Assembly: GCA_003694905.1 (NCBI GenBank)
Contig: RFJM01000402.1
Span: 1-19,542, forward strand
Length of the DNA: 19,542 nt
Direction: 5' to 3'
DNA from: Caldilineae bacterium
GTDB lineage: Bacteria; Chloroflexota; Anaerolineae; J102
Shown here one piece after another: positions 15,105-19,542 of the stretch (its first letter is position 1; each line of letters starts with the position of its first letter). The notes under the pieces are model-generated. The model searched no databases. It was given only the letters and a program-made list of their open reading frames with translations, and was not told the origin of the DNA. A program made the position numbers and the translations under genes.

Positions 15105-15150
15105 AATCGAAAAACGTCTCCACAAATCGAGTTGAGGTGCACTCGTGTTG

Positions 15151-15180
15151 ATTATAAGGGCTGATGAGGATCCGGGTCAA
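15151..15180 (-). promoter_or_regulatory. Sigma70-type promoter of yvcK
   Basis: Read on the minus strand, TTGACC (15175-15180) and a perfect TATAAT (15151-15156) are separated by 18 nt. This is the best canonical promoter in the window. Transcription would start near 15144, about 40 nt before the yvcK ATG. The leader contains a small inverted repeat, CGAGT/ACTCG. Confidence 0.75.
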
Positions 15181-15471
15181 TGCCGGCTGCGTTCTGGGGT
15201 GCATTTCAGGATGGGGGCAACCTGCAGGAGAGGCATTCCAGCCTGGCGCCGCCGCCAACCCTGAGCAGCGCCGCTTGCCAAGCTGAAACGGTGGCCGTTT
15301 GCCCGGTTGTGTGTGGCCGCAGCTTTTTCCAGGGGGCGCTGCCCGCGAGCTACCCCCGAATTGAAACACGCTCATGTTCTCGCAGCCGCTTGTCATACAG
15401 GCCGGCATAGGGTAAGCTCGCGTCCGGGCCCATGGCAGCCCGTATCCGCGCTTTTCGTTCGGAGGTGTTTC
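15181..15471. other. Non-coding gap between yvcK and the DUF1761 gene
   Basis: Divergent intergenic region. I see no convincing gene; open frames here have low-complexity, shadow-like translations. It holds a small perfect hairpin, AAACGG-TGG-CCGTTT (15286-15300). A weak plus-strand promoter candidate for DUF1761 is TTGTCA (15390-15395), 17 nt, TAAGCT (15413-15418). No known riboswitch pattern was recognised. Confidence 0.5.
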
Positions 15472-15876
15472 ATGCTTTCATTTGACCTGAATTGGTTGGC
15501 CGTTCTTGTGGCCATCATCGTGAACATGATCATCGGCGCAGCCTGGTACGGCCTTCTGGCCGAACCCTGGTTGGAAGGCATCGGCAAAACGCGTGAGGAG
15601 ATCGGCGAGAGCCAAAGCTGGAAACCCTACGCGGTTGCCGTCTTGAACTCTGCCCTCATGGCCTTCATGCTGGCGAATGTGATGTCCTGGGCAGGACGCA
15701 CGGGCCTGGTGGCCGGGCTTGTCACCGGACTGCTCATGTGGGTCGGGTTTACCGGCTTCAGCTTCGCGGCCAACCACGCTTTCGAAGGCCGCTCGCCGCG
15801 ACTGTGGCTGATCAACTCGGGCACCTATCTGTTAGGACTGGCCGTCATGGGCGCGATCATCGGTGCCTGGCCATAA
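15472..15876 (+). CDS. DUF1761 family small membrane protein
   Basis: A 134-aa protein with four predicted transmembrane helices (about 7-28, 52-72, 76-97, 112-132). The first helix and loop, with NWLAVLVAIIVNMIIGAAWYG followed by PWLEGIGKTREEI, match the typical DUF1761 N-terminus; the rest (FSFAANHAFEGRS, LWLINSGTYL) also fits. No molecular function is established for the family. The frame is open further upstream, but GGAGGTG (15461-15467) stands 4-5 nt before the ATG at 15472 and fixes the start. It is a single gene, divergent from yvcK and convergent with the repeat-protein gene, whose stop codon lies only 19 nt away. No terminator is seen between them. Confidence 0.85.
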   Translation: MLSFDLNWLAVLVAIIVNMIIGAAWYGLLAEPWLEGIGKTREEIGESQSWKPYAVAVLNSALMAFMLANVMSWAGRTGLVAGLVTGLLMWVGFTGFSFAANHAFEGRSPRLWLINSGTYLLGLAVMGAIIGAWP

Positions 15877-15895
15877 ACCGGGGCGCGCTCAGGCC

Positions 15896-18800
15896 TCAGG
15901 GCCGCTGCTGCCACGGCAGATAAGTGCGAAAACCGATTTGTAGATAGCTTTCGGCAAAAGGTCCCGTCTGGAACCTGGCGTCGGCTATGCGCACGCGCCA
16001 GTAGTAGATGCCGGGATTGAGTTTGCGGGTTGGGGTGTAGCTGGCGTTGTCGGTCTTGACCCGCTCGACAGGGCTGCCGAAGAATTCGTTGTCGTCGTAT
16101 TCCAACTCGTAGTAAGCGGCACCCGACACCGGCTGCCAGCGGAAGGTGGGGCTGCCCACTACAACCAGCCCGGGAGGAAGAGCAAGCTGGGGGACAGGAT
16201 ACGTTTTCTGGAAGCGGCGCTGCTCACTATAGGGACCCACGCGTGTGTTACCGGTGATCATGGCCACACGCCAGTACCAGGTGCCGTCGGGGAAGGTTTT
16301 CTGGTGGTTGGGCGTGTAGGATGTGCCATCCACGTCGACCTGCAAGGGAGAGCCGAAGTTGGGATCCGTGTCGGCTTGTAGCCGATAGCGGGGGGCAGAT
16401 ACTACCGGCTCGTTCGGCGGCTCAAGCACAGGTTCCCAGGTGAAGGTGGGAATGCGATCCACCTGCCCGTCGTTAGCCGGACTGACCGGCGAGGGCTTTG
16501 GTGTCTGTCGGACGAAGCTCTTCACCTCGGACCAGCGGCCCAGGACGTTTTCGCGAACAATGGCCACGCGCCAGTACCAGGTGCCGTCGACAATCGCAGT
16601 GGCGGCCAGGTTATCGGTGGGGGTGTATTCGTTGCTGTAGACCGTAACGTTGAGCAGGGGAGAGGAGAAGTTGATGTCGTCATCGATTTGCAGGCGATAG
16701 GCCCCCACGCCGTCCACCCGGTCCCACGAGAGGGTGGGAGAACCGGGCGTAGGCGAGGGCGGCGTCGAAACCAGACCGGTAGGAGCCACGCTACTCAGCC
16801 GAAAGCGCATGGGATGGCTGAAGGGTCCGTAGTCGAAGTGGTTGACGTTGGTGGTGTACTTCTCGTGGCGCAGGCGCACCCGCCAGTAGTAGCTTTCGTT
16901 GTCGGGAAGCACGTGTGTGGGGACAAAGGAGGTGCTGAGCCACGAGTAGATGGGCGAACTGGGGAACAGGCCCTCGTAGACGCTCCAGGTCTCGACGATC
17001 TCGGTGAACTTGACGTCCGTAGCGATCTCAACCGAATAGCCGTCTACCGAGGTCCAGGTGGGAAGGTGCCAGCGCAGTTCGGGCAGGCTGTAGAAGGTAA
17101 AAGGATTGTCGGAGGTGGTGTCAAAGGGGAAGGCAGGGGTAACCAGGTCGGCCGCGAGCGCGTAGTCCGCGCCGGCCCGGCCGTCGTCGGGGATGGCGTC
17201 GAGCAGGTTGAAGTCGGTATTCAGGGTATAAGCATGGACGCCGATGCTGCCGGGCCAGTCGGCGGCACCGGTGCCGAGGGCGGTAAAGGGCAGGCGTACG
17301 GTGAAGCTGGGTGGCGCGGAGGTGATGATGACCGCACCACCGATGTCGAGGATGTTTTGGGGGACCTGCCAGCTACCGTTTTGCCAGCGCCACAGCAAAG
17401 CAGAGCTGATCTGCGTGCCCTGCCGGGCGATTTCGATGAGCGTGTCCGGCCGGTGGTCGGGGTTGTCGAAACCCGGCCAGCCCTGGTCATAGGGATCGGT
17501 GGTTGCCCCGCTCTCCGGTTCATGGTCGACGTCGACGAGGAAGACGTGGACATAGGTGCCGTTCAGGTCGGCCAGATCGGTTTCCAGATACCAGTTGAGG
17601 GCGGTGATGTCGTGATAGCGGTCGAGCGCGACGGCCAGCCGGGTAAGGTCGCCACCCCCACCCTCGGCCGGATCATCCGCGATGACGTTGAGAGGATCGA
17701 TGCGCAAAGGGATGGGAAGTTGGTAATCCTCGGGGTTACCCATCTGGATGCGGTGATTGAGATGGAAACGGCGGGTGGGGCTCCAGGGGCCGTCGGGCGG
17801 CACGCGCACGCGCCAGAAATAGGTGCGGTTTTGCCAGCGCAGTTTGCTCTGTTGGCCCGGTACGTAGGCGGGGAAGAGGGGTTGAGCTTCCTCGACGATC
17901 TGGCCAAAGTCGGGATCCGTTGCCACCTGAACCTGATAGTGGTCGGCATTCTGTACAGGAGACCAGCTGAGAGGTGGGGGAAACTCCATGGCCTGAAAGC
18001 CCTCCGGCGGGCCCCAAGGCCGGATTTCGGCAGTCGCGGCATCGGCCAGGACGCTCTCGGGCTTGAAGCGAACGGGCCAGGTCATAGGAGTGCCGAGCTG
18101 GGCGCCGTTGAGATAGGCGGTAACACGCCAGTAGTAGGTCCTGTCTCTTTCGAAGTTGGCGAAAGGTTGCGATAGGGTGGGTACCGCGCCCAGACCGGCG
18201 GTCTCGACCCGGAAGTTGGGCGAGAGAAAGGCGGGATGGTCATCGACCTCGAGCACATAGTAGTCTGCCTCGACAAATGGGGGCTGAGGCACCGCCTCAT
18301 CTAGGGCTACGTCCCAGATGAAGAGAGGGAAGGGAGCCCGCACATCTTCGTAGACGGGAGTGATATCGTCGTGAGGTGGATAGTAGGGATGGGGATAGAT
18401 GGGCTGGGCACCGGTGCGGTTGTTCAGGCGGAAGGAGTAGGTAGCGCTCCAGGGGCCGGCGTTGTTGCCGCTATCCAGCGCACGTACCCGCCAATAATAG
18501 GTGCCGGGAAAGGCGAACTGTCCCCAACTGGAGACATAGGAGCGGGTCGCGTGAGTCTTGACCTTGATTTTCACCGGCAGGGCGAAGGTGTTGGATTCGT
18601 CGATCCAGAGTTCGTACTGCTCGGCACCGGGTACCGGCGTCCAGAGAAAGAGAGGATTGCTGAGGCTAAAGTAGTTGTCGGTGGGAGAAAGCAGGGTAGG
18701 CGCATAGTTCCAGGCCATGCGAAAGCTGCGCGCCTCGCTGTCGGCCCCGCTGTTGTTGTTGGCATCGATGGCCCGCACGCGCCAGTAGTACTCGGCGTCG

Positions 18801-19542
18801 TTGGTGAGGGGCAGGTTGGGTGTATAGCTGGTATTGTGGGTCTTGTAGGTTTCGGTATCGATGAAGTTGGGAGAAGTGCTGAGATCTACCTCGTAGAAAG
18901 CGGCGCCCTTGATGGCCGTCCAATGGAAAGCGGGAAGGAAGGGTGTGACGACGTTGTCATCAGGACCAAGCAAGGTGGGTGCCTCGTTCCACGCCATCTC
19001 GAAGCGCCGAGCCGGACTCGGCTGGCCGTAGTTATTGCGGTAGTCGATGGGGGTCACGCGCCAGTAGTAGACACTGTTGCCCAGGCGCTGGCGAGGGGTG
19101 TGGGCCGGGGCGAGGGTCTTGTCGCTGTAGTTGACGGAGCCGAAGGCAGGATCATCGTCGATTTCGAAGAGGTAGGAGGCCGCGCCAGGCACCGGCTCCC
19201 AGGTGAAACCGTCGCCGAAGTCCTGGAGTACGGCATCTTCGGCAGGTTGCAAAGGCCGCGGGATGATGTTCCCACCGTCGCTCCAGTCTTTGACGAAGTG
19301 GAAGGGCTGGCTATAGGGCCCCCAGCCGCCATCGCTGTGGGCACGGACGCGCCAGTACCAGTCGCCATCGGCCATGGCTTTGGTCGGCGTATAAGCGGTC
19401 GCCACGGTGTCCTTTTCGTCGAAGACGGTGGAAAAGGCTGGCGAAGTAGAAAGCTGAATGTGATACTTGTCGGCGTCGGCGACCACTTCCCAGAGAAAGC
19501 CGGGAACACCGGCGGGGGGGTGCGTCGCGCCCGTGGTGGTAC
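15896..19542 (-). CDS. Large secreted or surface protein of fibronectin-III-like YWRV repeats (N-terminus outside window)
   Basis: The frame is open to the right edge, and repeat-like sequence continues upstream of the GTG at 19486, so the true start and any signal peptide lie outside. Over 1,210 residues are visible. About ten beta-sandwich repeats of roughly 100 residues each begin with an F-x-W-x-PV-x-GA-x2-Y pattern and end in YYWRV or WYWRV. Counting from the codon at 19486, the repeat tryptophans fall near 45, 142, 235, 332, 453, 558, 868, 972, 1072 and 1163. Between repeats six and seven an unrelated domain occupies about 590-795, rich in aspartates and strands; it may be a DOMON/CBM9-like binding module, but this is a guess. 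The protein ends FRTYLPWQQRP with no membrane anchor or LPxTG. A role in adhesion or binding of extracellular polymers is likely but unproven. Confidence 0.8.
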   Translation of the reverse strand, partial: TTTGATHPPAGVPGFLWEVVADADKYHIQLSTSPAFSTVFDEKDTVATAYTPTKAMADGDWYWRVRAHSDGGWGPYSQPFHFVKDWSDGGNIIPRPLQPAEDAVLQDFGDGFTWEPVPGAASYLFEIDDDPAFGSVNYSDKTLAPAHTPRQRLGNSVYYWRVTPIDYRNNYGQPSPARRFEMAWNEAPTLLGPDDNVVTPFLPAFHWTAIKGAAFYEVDLSTSPNFIDTETYKTHNTSYTPNLPLTNDAEYYWRVRAIDANNNSGADSEARSFRMAWNYAPTLLSPTDNYFSLSNPLFLWTPVPGAEQYELWIDESNTFALPVKIKVKTHATRSYVSSWGQFAFPGTYYWRVRALDSGNNAGPWSATYSFRLNNRTGAQPIYPHPYYPPHDDITPVYEDVRAPFPLFIWDVALDEAVPQPPFVEADYYVLEVDDHPAFLSPNFRVETAGLGAVPTLSQPFANFERDRTYYWRVTAYLNGAQLGTPMTWPVRFKPESVLADAATAEIRPWGPPEGFQAMEFPPPLSWSPVQNADHYQVQVATDPDFGQIVEEAQPLFPAYVPGQQSKLRWQNRTYFWRVRVPPDGPWSPTRRFHLNHRIQMGNPEDYQLPIPLRIDPLNVIADDPAEGGGGDLTRLAVALDRYHDITALNWYLETDLADLNGTYVHVFLVDVDHEPESGATTDPYDQGWPGFDNPDHRPDTLIEIARQGTQISSALLWRWQNGSWQVPQNILDIGGAVIITSAPPSFTVRLPFTALGTGAADWPGSIGVHAYTLNTDFNLLDAIPDDGRAGADYALAADLVTPAFPFDTTSDNPFTFYSLPELRWHLPTWTSVDGYSVEIATDVKFTEIVETWSVYEGLFPSSPIYSWLSTSFVPTHVLPDNESYYWRVRLRHEKYTTNVNHFDYGPFSHPMRFRLSSVAPTGLVSTPPSPTPGSPTLSWDRVDGVGAYRLQIDDDINFSSPLLNVTVYSNEYTPTDNLAATAIVDGTWYWRVAIVRENVLGRWSEVKSFVRQTPKPSPVSPANDGQVDRIPTFTWEPVLEPPNEPVVSAPRYRLQADTDPNFGSPLQVDVDGTSYTPNHQKTFPDGTWYWRVAMITGNTRVGPYSEQRRFQKTYPVPQLALPPGLVVVGSPTFRWQPVSGAAYYELEYDDNEFFGSPVERVKTDNASYTPTRKLNPGIYYWRVRIADARFQTGPFAESYLQIGFRTYLPWQQRP
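16261..16289 (-). repeat. 29-nt DNA repeat, copy A (within repeat-protein gene)
   Basis: This segment and 16561-16589 match at 28 of 29 positions, exactly 300 nt apart, and encode the DGTWYWRVA end of two neighbouring protein repeats. Other repeats in the gene encode the same motif with different codons, so these two copies were duplicated or gene-converted more recently than the rest. Confidence 0.7.
16561..16589 (-). repeat. 29-nt DNA repeat, copy B (within repeat-protein gene)
   Basis: Partner of 16261-16289, with a single difference at the eighth base. A looser partial copy (CGCCAGTACCAG core) lies near 19350, in the first visible repeat. Confidence 0.7.

Noticed and set aside
15105..15125. 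TTG start giving yvcK seven more residues
   Set aside because: The ATG at 15104 has a GGAG upstream, and the extra residues add no feature.
15181..15471. Riboswitch or structured RNA upstream of DUF1761
   Set aside because: Only a small 6-bp hairpin is present, and I found no conserved core of a riboswitch class I know.
16688..18175. 495-codon open frame on the plus strand, antisense to the repeat-protein gene
   Set aside because: Its translation is Gly/Val/Asp-rich with no domain motif, and the minus strand carries clear, repeated YWRV motifs throughout. The long frame is a codon-bias shadow.
15896..19542. CRISPR array or mobile repeats
   Set aside because: The repeated DNA is in frame, about 300 nt in period and encodes protein domain repeats; there are no short regular spacers.

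Overview
The window is a GC-rich bacterial chromosome segment with dense coding. It most resembles a member of the Chloroflexota (Anaerolineae/Caldilineae-like). This is inferred from the gene mix: a YvcK protein with an N-terminal membrane anchor, a GT39-like transferase beside an FHA protein, a very large YWRV-repeat (fibronectin-like) secreted protein ending in a short YLP tail, and a gap-pgk-tpiA cluster with a small unknown CxxC protein inside it. No mobile element, CRISPR array, rRNA or tRNA was seen.

Plus strand, 1-9259. The end of an AidB-type acyl-CoA dehydrogenase is followed by a small DUF971 protein and a cytoplasmic-looking M23 peptidase. A promoter with an extended -10 and nearby palindromes precedes lpdA and lipA, which supply the E3 subunit and lipoyl synthase for 2-oxoacid dehydrogenase complexes; the E1 and E2 genes are not here. 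Two hairpins follow, the second terminator-like. Next come an M20 amidohydrolase, a membrane protein with a cytoplasmic FHA domain and an HtrA-like outer domain that has lost its catalytic residues, and (1 nt later) a GT39-like membrane glycosyltransferase. The last gene converges with the minus-strand cluster, and the two stop codons share one CTAG.

Minus strand, read from 15104 down to 9256. A membrane-anchored YvcK gene has a clear sigma70-type promoter. It is followed by a glycolytic cluster: gap, pgk, a 104-aa unknown protein translationally coupled to pgk, tpiA, and an integral-membrane HExxH protease-like protein. As read here, gap carries a single extra base close to its 3' end; removing it restores a normal C-terminus. 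A long bipartite hairpin sits between gap and pgk.

Right end. A small DUF1761 membrane protein (+) converges with a gene on the minus strand that runs off the window. That gene encodes more than 1,200 residues of about ten YWRV-type beta-sandwich repeats interrupted by one unrelated domain.

Most of the window is ordinary housekeeping. The parts most worth a second look are the FHA/pseudo-HtrA protein and its transferase partner, the unknown CxxC protein and membrane protease attached to the glycolytic cluster, the frameshift in gap, and two hairpins of matching architecture.
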